The notes below the pieces were generated by a model. The model was not told where the DNA came from and did not search any database. It saw only the letters and a program-made list of their open reading frames with translations. A program made the position numbers and the translations under genes. A DNA stretch of 64,000 bases. It comes from Frateuria_A sp051900415. GTDB taxonomy: Bacteria; Pseudomonadota; Gammaproteobacteria; Xanthomonadales; Rhodanobacteraceae. Numbering within the stretch: position 1 is the first letter of the stretch; each line of letters begins with the position of its first letter. Shown in pieces: positions 28,790 to 37,828 of this stretch. Location of the stretch: NCBI RefSeq assembly GCF_051900415.1, contig NZ_JBHZGL010000009.1, positions 1 to 64,000 on the forward strand, in the 5' to 3' direction.

Positions 28790-31396
28790 TCAGGCCTCTT
28801 CCGTTCCATGCGGGACGGGCGCCGGACCTTCCGGCGGGACGCCTTCGGGCGATTCGAGATCCTCGCCGTTGGCTTCCTCGGCATCCAGCCGCACCACGCT
28901 GACCAGGTTCTCGTCGGCCGGCAGGCGGATCAGGGTCACGCCCTGGGTATTGCGACCCAACTGCGAGATTTCCCCGACGCGGGTACGCACCAGCGTGCCC
29001 TGGTTGGAGATCAGCATCAGCTCGTGGCCCTCGGTGACCTGCACCGCGGCAACCAACCCGCCGTTGCGCTCGGAGCACTGGATGCCGATCACGCCCTGGG
29101 TGCCGCGGCCCTTCTTGGTGAACTCCTCCAGCGGCGTGCGCTTGCCGTAACCACGCTCGGTCGCCGTGAGGATGTCGCCCTCCGCCGCCACGATCAGCGA
29201 GACCACCTCCGCACCTTCGGCCAGGCGCATGCCGCGCACGCCGGTAGCCGTGCGGCCCATCGAGCGCACGGTGTTCTCGTCGAAGCGGTTGACCTTGCCG
29301 TTGGAGGCGAACAGCAGGATGTCGCTGTTGCCGTTGGTGATCGCCACGTCGACCAGCGCGTCGCCCTCGTCCAGGTTGATGGCGATCTTGCCGCGCTGCA
29401 ACTGGAAGGCGAATTCGGTCAGCGGCGTCTTCTTGACCGTGCCGCTCTTGGTCGCGAAGAACACGTAGCAGTCCGGGCTGTACTCGCGGATCGGCAGCAC
29501 CGCCTGCACCTTCTCGCCCTCGCCCAGCGGCAGCAGGTTGACGATCGGCTTGCCACGCGCGCCCGGGCCGGCCTCGGGCATCTGGTAGACCTTGAGCCAG
29601 TAGACGCGGCCGGTGCTGGTGAAGGTCAGCAGCGTGTCGTGGGTATTGACCACCCACAACTGCTCGACCACGTCCTCGTCCTTCAACGCCGACGCCGAAC
29701 GGCCCTTGCCACCGCGCTTCTGCGCACGATAAGTGCTGGCCGGCTGGCGCTTGACGTAGCCGGTGTGCGACAGCGTGACGACCATGTCCTCCGGCGCAAT
29801 CAGGTCGAGAACGTTGAGGTCTTCCTGCGAATGCTGGATCTCGGTGCGGCGGTCATCGCCGTACTCGGCCTTGATCGCCTCCAGTTCCTCTCGGATCACC
29901 CTCAGCAGCACGTCCGGGTTCTCGAGGATCTCGATCAGGCCGCGGATGGTTTCCAGGATCTGCCGATACTCGTCGGACAGCTTTTCCTGCTCCAGACCGG
30001 TCAGGCGGTGCAGCCGCATGGCCAGGATTTCCTGCGCCTGCACGTCGGAGAGCTGGTAGCCATCGCTCTTGAGGCCGTCGCGCGGATCCATATCTTCCGG
30101 CCGCGAAGCCTCCGCGCCGGCGGCGGCCAGCAACGTGCCGACCATGCCCGGCTGCCACTTGCGCGCGAGCATGCGCTCGCGCGCCTCGGCCGGCGAGGCG
30201 GAGCTGCGGATCAGCTCGATCATCTCGTCGATATTGGCCAGCGCAACGGTCAGGCCTTCCAGGATATGGGCGCGGGCGCGTGCCTTGCGCAGTTCGAAGA
30301 TGGTGCGACGGGTCACCACCTCGCGGCGGTGGCGGATGAAGGCCTCGAGGATTTCCTTGAGGTTGAGCAGCCGCGGCTGGCCGTCCAGCAGCGCCACCAT
30401 GTTGATGCCGAAGGTCACCTGCAACTGCGTCTGCAGGAACAGATTGTTGAGCACCACGTCGGCCATCGCATCGCGGCGCACCTCGATCACCACGCGCATG
30501 CCGTCCTTGTCGGACTCGTCGCGCAGCTCGCTGATGCCCTCGAGCTTCTTCTCCTTGACCAGCTCGGCGATCTTTTCGATCAGACGCGCCTTGTTTACCT
30601 GGTAGGGCAGTTCGTGGATCAGGATCGTCTCGCGGCCGTTGGCCTCGGTTTCGATCTCGGCGCGCGCCCGCACCAGGATGCGGCCGCGACCGGTGCGGTA
30701 GGCCTCCACGATGCCGGCGGCGCCATTGATGATGCCGGCGGTCGGGAAGTCCGGACCGGGGATGTACTGCATCAGCTCGTCGACCGAGAGCGAGGGCTCG
30801 TCGATCAGCGCGATGGTGCCGGCGATCACCTCGTTGAGGTTGTGCGGCGGCACGTTGGTCGCCATGCCGACCGCGATGCCGGCCGAACCGTTGATCAGCA
30901 GGTTCGGCACGCGGGTGGGCAGCACCAGCGGCTCGCTTTCGCTTTCGTCGTAGTTCGGGCCGAAGTCGACCGTGTCCTTGTCGATGTCGGCCAGCAGCTC
31001 GTGGGTGAGGCGCGACATGCGCACCTCGGTGTATCGCATCGCCGCGGCACTGTCGCCATCGACCGAGCCGAAGTTGCCCTGCCCGTCGACCAGCATGTAG
31101 CGCAGCGAGAACGGCTGGGCCATGCGCACGATGGCGTCGTAGACCGACGCGTCGCCGTGCGGGTGGTACTTACCGATCACGTCACCGACCACGCGGGCGG
31201 ACTTCTTGTACGCCTTGTTCCAGCTGTTGCCCAGCTCGTTCATCGCGAAGAGCACGCGGCGATGGACCGGCTTGAGGCCGTCGCGTACATCCGGAAGGGC
31301 GCGTCCCACGATCACGCTCATGGCGTAATCGAGGTAGCTCTGGCGCATCTCGTCTTCGATGTTGACGCGGATGACTTCTTTGGCGAGTTCTGCCAT
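28790..31396 (-). CDS. gyrA: DNA gyrase subunit A
   Basis: Breakage-reunion subunit of DNA gyrase. The 868-residue protein has catalytic Tyr122 in AAAMRYTEVRM, the quinolone-contact segment HPHGDASVYD at 78-87, the GyrA-box-like QKRGGKG and an acidic C-terminal tail. The ATG at 31396 gives the family N-terminus MAELAKEVIRVNIEDEM; upstream in-frame codons are not conserved. Position 83, Ser in Escherichia coli, is Ala here, followed by Ser84. The 148-bp upstream gap holds a promoter and a terminator-like hairpin. Confidence 0.97.
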   Translation of the reverse strand: MAELAKEVIRVNIEDEMRQSYLDYAMSVIVGRALPDVRDGLKPVHRRVLFAMNELGNSWNKAYKKSARVVGDVIGKYHPHGDASVYDAIVRMAQPFSLRYMLVDGQGNFGSVDGDSAAAMRYTEVRMSRLTHELLADIDKDTVDFGPNYDESESEPLVLPTRVPNLLINGSAGIAVGMATNVPPHNLNEVIAGTIALIDEPSLSVDELMQYIPGPDFPTAGIINGAAGIVEAYRTGRGRILVRARAEIETEANGRETILIHELPYQVNKARLIEKIAELVKEKKLEGISELRDESDKDGMRVVIEVRRDAMADVVLNNLFLQTQLQVTFGINMVALLDGQPRLLNLKEILEAFIRHRREVVTRRTIFELRKARARAHILEGLTVALANIDEMIELIRSSASPAEARERMLARKWQPGMVGTLLAAAGAEASRPEDMDPRDGLKSDGYQLSDVQAQEILAMRLHRLTGLEQEKLSDEYRQILETIRGLIEILENPDVLLRVIREELEAIKAEYGDDRRTEIQHSQEDLNVLDLIAPEDMVVTLSHTGYVKRQPASTYRAQKRGGKGRSASALKDEDVVEQLWVVNTHDTLLTFTSTGRVYWLKVYQMPEAGPGARGKPIVNLLPLGEGEKVQAVLPIREYSPDCYVFFATKSGTVKKTPLTEFAFQLQRGKIAINLDEGDALVDVAITNGNSDILLFASNGKVNRFDENTVRSMGRTATGVRGMRLAEGAEVVSLIVAAEGDILTATERGYGKRTPLEEFTKKGRGTQGVIGIQCSERNGGLVAAVQVTEGHELMLISNQGTLVRTRVGEISQLGRNTQGVTLIRLPADENLVSVVRLDAEEANGEDLESPEGVPPEGPAPVPHGTEEA

Positions 31397-31427
31397 CAAT
31401 CGGCTTCCCAGTGGCTTCCGTGGAACC

Positions 31428-31473
31428 AAAAAAGGCCGCGCAACGGACGCTGCATGCGCGCGGTTGCGCGGCC
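31428..31473 (-). terminator. Intrinsic terminator/attenuator in the gyrA leader
   Basis: On the minus strand an 11-bp perfect stem (GGCCGCGCAAC at 31463-31473 complement side with GTTGCGCGGCC at 31434-31444 side) has an 18-base loop and is followed at once by TTTTTT (31433-31428). It lies 32 bp before the gyrA ATG, too close to leave room for a promoter after it. It may end the mtnA-gtrA transcript, or attenuate gyrA, or both. Confidence 0.75.
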
Positions 31474-31482
31474 CTCAAGCAA

Positions 31483-31501
31483 TCGTGAAATTGTATCACG
31501 A
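31483..31501 (-). promoter_or_regulatory. gyrA extended -10 promoter with overlapping dyad
   Basis: On the minus strand TGATACAAT (TACAAT at 31495-31490) is an extended -10 box; no good -35 is visible. The box is framed by a perfect dyad TCGTGA-N7-TCACGA (31483-31501), which could be a repressor operator. The predicted transcript begins near 31483, upstream of the leader terminator. Confidence 0.55.
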
Positions 31502-31544
31502 ACGCGCCTGGAAAGCCCTTATTTTCTCCTTTAGAAACAGCGGC

Positions 31545-31951
31545 TTACAGAGGTTGCTTTGGCTGCCGGAAAAGCATGCCCCGAGCTGTCGAAAAATTGA
31601 CCAGCGCAGCCACCGCCGAACCTGCCGCGGCCGCCAGCGCAGGCCAGCGCGTGAGAGGTTCGAAAGACAGCAACAGGGCGGCATAAACGGCATAGTTCAC
31701 GCACGCGCCAACGCCCATTAGCGCCATCCAGTGCAACCATTCGGCCACCGGGGAACGCCGGCTGGCACGATGGGCGAAGGTATGCCGCCGATTCCAGGCC
31801 CACGTCACCGTGGCGGCCAGAAAAAACGAAAGCACCCGCGCCAGATACGGATTCCAGTCCCCCCACCCCACCAACGCCTGCACGGTGCCCGCGTCCACTA
31901 GCAGGCCGAACACGCCGCCGATGGCAAACAGGCCGGCCTCGCGGCGCAATC

Positions 31952-31955
<4 letters not shown>
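31545..31955 (-). CDS. GtrA-family membrane protein
   Basis: A 136-residue protein with four hydrophobic helices (FAIGGVFGLLVDAGTVQAL, LARVLSFFLAATVTWAWNR, ALMGVGACVNYAVYAALLL, ALAAAAGSAVAALVNF) and the typical WNRRHTF motif after helix two. GtrA proteins are thought to flip lipid-linked sugars across the membrane, usually beside a glycosyltransferase, which is lacking here. Its ATG overlaps the mtnA stop by four bases, so the two are translationally coupled. Confidence 0.85.
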
Positions 31956-32980
<1,025 letters not shown>

Positions 32981-33035
32981 GGGAAGGCAGCTGCGGAGTG
33001 ACCGAAAAGCCTAGCACGCGACCCACGCGTCGGGC

Positions 33036-33135
33036 GTAGGGTGGGCTTCAGCCCACCGCCGTTCCAGGGAACTGAGCGGCTGTCGCCTTCCGTCATCTCC
33101 CGCCAAGACCGAGGTGGCTGGAGCCCACCCTGCGC
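33036..33135. repeat. Palindromic repeat pair (GTAGGGTGGGCTTCAGCCCACC family)
   Basis: Left half GCGTAGGGTGGGCTTCAGCC (from about 33035) and right half GGTGGCTGGAGCCCACCCTGCGC (33113-33135) are imperfect inverse copies; each half also folds on itself (GTGGGCT/AGCCCAC). It lies between mtnA and phaC and abuts the phaC stop, where it could protect the 3' end of the phaC message. A sister element is at 60170-60241. Confidence 0.75.
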
Positions 33136-34203
33136 TTACCCGTGCGCGCGTAGCCAGCGATGGATGGCGGGCGGCACTTCACGCTGCGCACGACCGGAAA
33201 CATAGATGCCGATGTGCCCGCCCTTGAAGGCCAGTTCGGTGTAGTCGTCGCTGCCGATGTGGTGGCCAAGCGCGCGCGAAGCATCGGGCGGCACCAGATG
33301 GTCCTGTTCGGCATAGATGTTCAGGACCGGGTGAGTGACCAGGGCAAGGTCCACTGGTTTGCCACCGATCGCGAGGCCGCCCCTGATCAGCTTGTTGGCT
33401 TGGAAGAACTCCTTGACGAACTCGCGGAACGCTTCGCCGGCCTGGTCGGGCGAATCGAAGATCCAGCGCTCCATGCGCAGGAAGTTCTCCAGCTCCTTCG
33501 GGTTGTCCAGGATGTCGACCAGGTTCACGTACTTCTGCTGCAGCAGCCGGACGGGCTTGAGCGTCAGGTAGACCCAGTTCATCAACGCCGCCGGGATGTT
33601 GCCGAGCGTGTCGACGAACAGGTCCACGTCGATGTCGCGCGCCCAGTGCGAAAGCATGTTGTCGGGCGTGTGGTAGTCCACCGGCGTGACCATGGTGACC
33701 AGGTTGCGCACCTTGGCCGGGTGCAGCGCCGTATAGCAGAGCGAGAACGCGCCACCCTGGCAGATACCGAGCAGGTCGACGGCCTCCACGCCCGCCTGCG
33801 CACGCACCGCGTCCACGCAGCGATCGAGGTAGCCGTCGATGTAGTCCTCCAGCGTCAACCAGCGGTCGGCACCGTCCGGGTAGCCCCAGTCGATCAGGTA
33901 CACGTCCTCGCCCTGCGCGAGCAGGTTGCGCACCAGCGAGCGGTCGCTCTGCAGGTCGGTCATCCAGACCGTGTTGACCAGCGCGTAGACGATCAGCAGC
34001 GGCGTCTGCGAAGTCGGCTCGCGCTCGCCGCGCATGCGCCAGAGCGTGAGCTTGTCCTCGCGATAGACCAGTTCGCGCGGGGTATCGGCATAGGCAGGCT
34101 CGGCCAGGCCGCGCAGGCTGGCGGCGCCGGCGGCGAGCTTGCGCTGGAAGGTGGTGATCTCGTCTAGGATCCGGGTGGGATCCAGCGGTCCTGGCGTCTG
34201 CAT
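33136..34203 (-). CDS. phaC: Class III polyhydroxyalkanoate synthase catalytic subunit
   Basis: Polymerises hydroxyacyl-CoA into PHA storage granules, acting with PhaE. The 355-residue alpha/beta-hydrolase has the lipase-like box GICQGG (146-151, nucleophile Cys148), the class III motif LIDWGYPDGADRWLTLEDYI, Asp in NIYAEQDHLVPP and the catalytic His in FKGGHIG. Class I and II enzymes are much longer. ATG at 34203 chosen for family length; it starts eight bases after the phaE stop. Confidence 0.94.
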   Translation of the reverse strand: MQTPGPLDPTRILDEITTFQRKLAAGAASLRGLAEPAYADTPRELVYREDKLTLWRMRGEREPTSQTPLLIVYALVNTVWMTDLQSDRSLVRNLLAQGEDVYLIDWGYPDGADRWLTLEDYIDGYLDRCVDAVRAQAGVEAVDLLGICQGGAFSLCYTALHPAKVRNLVTMVTPVDYHTPDNMLSHWARDIDVDLFVDTLGNIPAALMNWVYLTLKPVRLLQQKYVNLVDILDNPKELENFLRMERWIFDSPDQAGEAFREFVKEFFQANKLIRGGLAIGGKPVDLALVTHPVLNIYAEQDHLVPPDASRALGHHIGSDDYTELAFKGGHIGIYVSGRAQREVPPAIHRWLRAHG

Positions 34204-34211
34204 GGGCGGTC

Positions 34212-35045
34212 TCAGCGCGTCTTGCGCGGTGCGCGGCGGGTGGTGGGCCTGGAGGCTGGCGTGGCGCGGGATGAGGGCTTCGAGGCAGTCGTGCGTTTGG
34301 GCGTCTTTACGGCCGGGCGTGCCTTGGCCTCGCTTCCGGCCGCCTGCAGGTGCCGCACTTCGCGACGCAGCTCCTGCAACCGTTGGCCGAGCGTATCGAC
34401 CTCGCTGCGCGTGGGCAGCCCGACCTCGCGGCACCATTGCTCCACCTGCTGCCGTTGCAGTTGGCGCACGCGCATCTGCGTATTGCCCTGGGCCGCGTAG
34501 GCGTCGCGGAACTCGTCAGACAACGCGATCTCCGCATAGGCCTCTTCCACCGCATCGACCCACAGGTCGTACATGGCCTTGAGCGAATCGACCTGGAAGC
34601 CGGGCTCGGCCAGCTTGCGCTGCATCCGCTCAGCGCCCTGCACCTGCGCCCGGGCGAGCAACTCCTGATAGCGCGCGCTCGCCTGCTGGTGGTCGAGCAA
34701 CGCGCGCAGGAGCGCCTGCTGCTGGGCCTGCTGTTCCCGCGTGTAACCGAAGGCGGGGCTGTCGAGCAGGCCGCGCAAGGCGTCGAGGCCGGCGGGCGGC
34801 GTGGGAGCGCCGGGCATGCGCCAGCCGGCGAAAGGGGCGACCGGCGGGGGCATCGGGGCACCTTGCCCGGTCAGGGCGGCGGCCACCTGCTGCATCCAGT
34901 CGAGGTGACCCTTGAGGCCGTCCATGCCGGGCACAGCCTCGGCGGCGGGCGGAGCGACATGCCCGGGCCAATGGCGGCTCCAGGCCTCCCAGACCTGGCG
35001 ACCCAGGCTTTCGAAGTCGGTGAAGGGGCTATTCGCGGCGGTCAC
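34212..35045 (-). CDS. phaE: Class III PHA synthase accessory subunit PhaE
   Basis: Partner of PhaC in the class III synthase. The 277-residue protein has the PhaE pattern: an N-terminal WEAWSRHWPG region, the central LLDSPAFGYTREQQAQQQALLRALLDHQ region, YDLWVDAVEEAYAE, and a helical segment VDTLGQRLQELRREVRHL. The last ~40 residues are an unusual Lys/Arg/Ala/Pro/Thr tail (KTPKRTTASKPSSRATPASR and so on). Start is a GTG at 35045 with AAGG upstream. Upstream 35046-35166 shows no gene. Confidence 0.88.
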   Translation of the reverse strand: MTAANSPFTDFESLGRQVWEAWSRHWPGHVAPPAAEAVPGMDGLKGHLDWMQQVAAALTGQGAPMPPPVAPFAGWRMPGAPTPPAGLDALRGLLDSPAFGYTREQQAQQQALLRALLDHQQASARYQELLARAQVQGAERMQRKLAEPGFQVDSLKAMYDLWVDAVEEAYAEIALSDEFRDAYAAQGNTQMRVRQLQRQQVEQWCREVGLPTRSEVDTLGQRLQELRREVRHLQAAGSEAKARPAVKTPKRTTASKPSSRATPASRPTTRRAPRKTR

Positions 35046-35166
35046 GGGAATGCCTTGCGAGGAATCGTGGGGATCGTAGCAAAACGGTGTGGCGACCGGC
35101 CTCGCGTCGCGTGCGACCGCTGCGTTCGTAGAAGAGCGGGCGCACTGCCCGAGGTTGATGCGCGCA

Positions 35167-35196
35167 TAAAAAAAGCGGGCCGACAGGCCCGCTTTT
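35167..35196 (-). terminator. Intrinsic terminator of the rpsO-pnp transcript
   Basis: AAAAGCGGGCC-GACA-GGCCCGCTTTT is a near-perfect dyad; on the minus strand it is followed by TTTTTTTAT. It lies 23 bp after the pnp stop codon and ends the long translation/RNA operon. Confidence 0.92.
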
Positions 35197-35218
35197 CATT
35201 TCACCGGATCGGCGGCGA

Positions 35219-37324
35219 TCAGCCGTTGGCGGCTTCGTCTTCGGCCACGGCCTTCATCGACAGGCGGATACGGCCCTGCTTGTCCACTTCCAGCACCTTG
35301 ACCTTCACGATGTCGCCTTCCTTGAGCTTGTCGGAAACCTTCTCGACGCGCTCGGAGGAGATCTGCGAGACGTGCACCAGACCGTCCTTGCCCGGCATGA
35401 TCGTCACGAACGCGCCGAAGTCCATCAGCTTGGCGACCTTGCCCTCGTAGATGCGGCCCGGCTCGACGTCGGAGACGATCTGCTCGATGCGCTTCTTGGC
35501 CTCGTCGGCCGCCAGGCGGTTGACCGAGGCGATGATGACGGTGCCGTCGTCGCTGATGTCGATCGTGGTGCCGGTCTCTTCGGTGATCGAGCGGATGGTG
35601 GCGCCGCCCTTGCCGATGACTTCGCGGATCTTGTCCGGATGGATCTTGATGGTGAGCAGGCGCGGGGCGTACTCGCTCATCTCCGAACGCGGCGTGCTGA
35701 TGACCTTGGCCATTTCGCCCAGGATGTGCAGGCGGCCGCGCTTGGCCTGCTCCAGCGCCACCTTCATGATCTCTTCGGTGATGCCGTCGATCTTGATGTC
35801 CATCTGCAGCGCGGAGATGCCATCGGCGCTACCGGCGACCTTGAAGTCCATGTCGCCGAGGTGGTCCTCGTCGCCCAGGATGTCCGACAGCACCACGAAG
35901 TCGCCGCCTTCCTTGACCAGGCCCATGGCGATGCCTGCCACCGGCGCCTTGAGCGGCACGCCGGCGTCCATCATGGCCAGCGAGGAACCGCACACCGAGG
36001 CCATCGACGAGGAGCCGTTCGACTCGGTGATCTCCGAGACCACGCGCAGCACGTACGGGAATTCCTCGATCGAGGGCTTCACCGCCTGCACGCCACGCTT
36101 GGCGAGGCGACCGTGGCCGATCTCGCGACGCTTCGGCGCACCGAAGCGGCCGGCCTCGCCCACCGAGAACGGCGGGAAGTTGTAGTGGAACAGGAACGGA
36201 TCCTTCGACTCGCCTTCCGGCGCGTCGATGATCTGCGCGTCGCGGGTGGTGCCCAGCGTGGCCACGACCAGCGCCTGCGTTTCGCCGCGGGTGAACAGCG
36301 CCGAACCGTGGGTGCGCGGCAGCACGCCGACGCGGACGGTAATCGGACGGACGTCGTCAAGCTGACGGCCGTCGATGCGCACCTTTGTCTTGAGCACGCT
36401 GTCGCGCATGGTGCGGTACTCGAGCTCGCCGAATTCCTTCGACAGCTCGGCACTCGACCAGCCATTGGCGTCGGCCTGGCCCTTGAGGGCTTCCATCACG
36501 TCGGCCTTGATCGCGGAGATCGCATCGCGGCGCTGCAGCTTGTCGCGCACCTGGAAGGCTTCTTCCAGCTTGTTGCCGACCTCGCCCTTGAGGGCGGCGA
36601 TCAGCGACTCATTGCGCGCCGGCGCCTGCCAGGTCGAGGCGGGCTTGGCCGCTTCGGTGGCGAGCTCGGCGATCGCGTTGATCGCGACCTGCATCTGCTT
36701 GTGGCCGAACACGACCGCGCCGAGCATCACTTCCTCGGACAGCAGCTTGGCCTCGGACTCGACCATCAGCACCGCACCGGCGGTACCGGCGACGACCAGG
36801 TCCAGGTCAGAGGTCTTCAGCTCGGTGTGCGTCGGGTTGAGCACGTACTGGCCGTTGACGTAGCCGACGCGGGCGGCGCCGATCGGGCCCTTGAACGGGA
36901 TCCCGGCCAGCGACAGCGCGGCGGAGGCGCCGAGCATCGCGACGATGTCGCCATCGACCTCGGGGTTCAGCGAAACGACCTGGGCGATGACCTGCACTTC
37001 GTTCTTGTAGTCGTCCGGGAACAACGGGCGGACCGGGCGATCGATCAGGCGCGAGGTGAGCGTTTCCTTCTCGGTCGGGCGGCCTTCGCGCTTGAAGAAG
37101 CCGCCCGGGATGCGGCCGGCCGAGTAGAACTTCTCGACGTAGTCCACGGTGAGCGGGAAGAAGTCCTGCCCCTCGCGCGGCTTGGCCGCGGCCACGGCGG
37201 TGACCAGCACCACGGTGCCGCCCATGCTGGCCATGACCGCACCGGATGCCTGGCGGGCGATTTCGCCCGTCTCCAGTGTGACTTCGTGATTACCGTACTG
37301 GAATGACTTGGTTACTTTCGCCAC
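35219..37324 (-). CDS. pnp: Polyribonucleotide nucleotidyltransferase (PNPase)
   Basis: 3'-5' phosphorolytic exoribonuclease of the RNA degradosome. The 701-residue protein has two RNase PH-like halves (RPLFPDDYKNEVQVIAQV; ALFTRGETQALVVATLG), a KH domain with VIGKGGATIRSI, and a C-terminal S1 domain (YEGKVAKLMDFGAFVTIMPG). The start codon is GTG at 37324, preceded by GAGGAG. It follows rpsO by 18 bp, the classic rpsO-pnp order. Confidence 0.97.
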   Translation of the reverse strand: MAKVTKSFQYGNHEVTLETGEIARQASGAVMASMGGTVVLVTAVAAAKPREGQDFFPLTVDYVEKFYSAGRIPGGFFKREGRPTEKETLTSRLIDRPVRPLFPDDYKNEVQVIAQVVSLNPEVDGDIVAMLGASAALSLAGIPFKGPIGAARVGYVNGQYVLNPTHTELKTSDLDLVVAGTAGAVLMVESEAKLLSEEVMLGAVVFGHKQMQVAINAIAELATEAAKPASTWQAPARNESLIAALKGEVGNKLEEAFQVRDKLQRRDAISAIKADVMEALKGQADANGWSSAELSKEFGELEYRTMRDSVLKTKVRIDGRQLDDVRPITVRVGVLPRTHGSALFTRGETQALVVATLGTTRDAQIIDAPEGESKDPFLFHYNFPPFSVGEAGRFGAPKRREIGHGRLAKRGVQAVKPSIEEFPYVLRVVSEITESNGSSSMASVCGSSLAMMDAGVPLKAPVAGIAMGLVKEGGDFVVLSDILGDEDHLGDMDFKVAGSADGISALQMDIKIDGITEEIMKVALEQAKRGRLHILGEMAKVISTPRSEMSEYAPRLLTIKIHPDKIREVIGKGGATIRSITEETGTTIDISDDGTVIIASVNRLAADEAKKRIEQIVSDVEPGRIYEGKVAKLMDFGAFVTIMPGKDGLVHVSQISSERVEKVSDKLKEGDIVKVKVLEVDKQGRIRLSMKAVAEDEAANG

Positions 37325-37342
37325 GTTGGTCTCCTCGAGTGA

Positions 37343-37612
37343 TTAACGGCGGAGGCCGAGACGTTCGATGAGGCTCTGATACCGAGCCAGGTCGCGGTCC
37401 TTGAGGTAACCAAGGAGGCGCTTGCGCTGGTTGACCAGCTTGAGCAGGCCACGACGCGAGTGGTGATCCTGCTTGTGTTCCTTGAAGTGGTCGGTCAGGT
37501 GATCGATGCGGGCGGACAGCAGGGCCACCTGGACTTCCGGCGAACCGGTGTCGTTCGGCACGCGGCCGTACTCAGCAATGATCTTGCCGGTCTGTTCTGC
37601 GGTAAGGGACAT
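37343..37612 (-). CDS. rpsO: 30S ribosomal protein S15
   Basis: An 89-residue primary rRNA-binding protein of the small subunit; the HxxHhxxHxxDHxSRRGL-like segment (DHLTDHFKEHKQDHHSRRGL) that binds 16S rRNA and LVNQRKRLLGYLKDRD are clear. ATG at 37612 with GGAAGAG upstream. It has its own promoter and a long leader hairpin, which suggests autoregulation as for S15 elsewhere. Confidence 0.98.
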   Translation of the reverse strand: MSLTAEQTGKIIAEYGRVPNDTGSPEVQVALLSARIDHLTDHFKEHKQDHHSRRGLLKLVNQRKRLLGYLKDRDLARYQSLIERLGLRR

Positions 37613-37640
37613 GTGTATCTCTTCCTTCGAAAATGCGGAT

Positions 37641-37688
37641 GCGGAACTTGTGCAACGTCACCACCCGATGAGGTTGCACAAGCTCCGC
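37641..37688 (-). promoter_or_regulatory. 16-bp hairpin in the rpsO leader RNA
   Basis: GCGGAGCTTGTGCAAC and GTTGCACAAGTTCCGC (minus strand, 37688-37673 and 37656-37641) pair over 16 bp with one G-U wobble and a 16-base loop. It ends about 29 bases before the rpsO ATG. No T-run follows, so it is not a terminator. It may be an S15-binding leader or an RNase III site; S15 leaders differ in structure between bacterial groups. Confidence 0.75.
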
Positions 37689-37721
37689 CGGTTGAATGTA
37701 AAACGCTGGAACAAGCTAGCT

Positions 37722-37751
37722 ATTGTAGCGAGGGCGGGCGTCCGGCAACAA
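37722..37751 (-). promoter_or_regulatory. rpsO promoter
   Basis: On the minus strand TTGTTG (37751-37746), an 18-bp spacer and TACAAT (37727-37722) make a sigma-70 promoter in the truB-rpsO gap. The transcript would start near 37715 and carry the leader hairpin at 37688-37641. Confidence 0.6.
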
Positions 37752-37828
37752 GAGCGCCCAAAGGCGCCTCTTGGGCAGCTGTCCCGGGCGGCCCTGCCTC
37801 CGACTTACGGGACGCCGGACCGGCTGCC

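Noticed and set aside
31483..31501. CRP/Clp binding site at gyrA
   Set aside because: The half-sites GTGA/TCAC are spaced by seven bases, not the six needed for a CRP site.
28808..31534. A 908-codon antisense frame over gyrA
   Set aside because: GyrA on the minus strand has catalytic and binding motifs end to end; the plus-strand product is a shadow.
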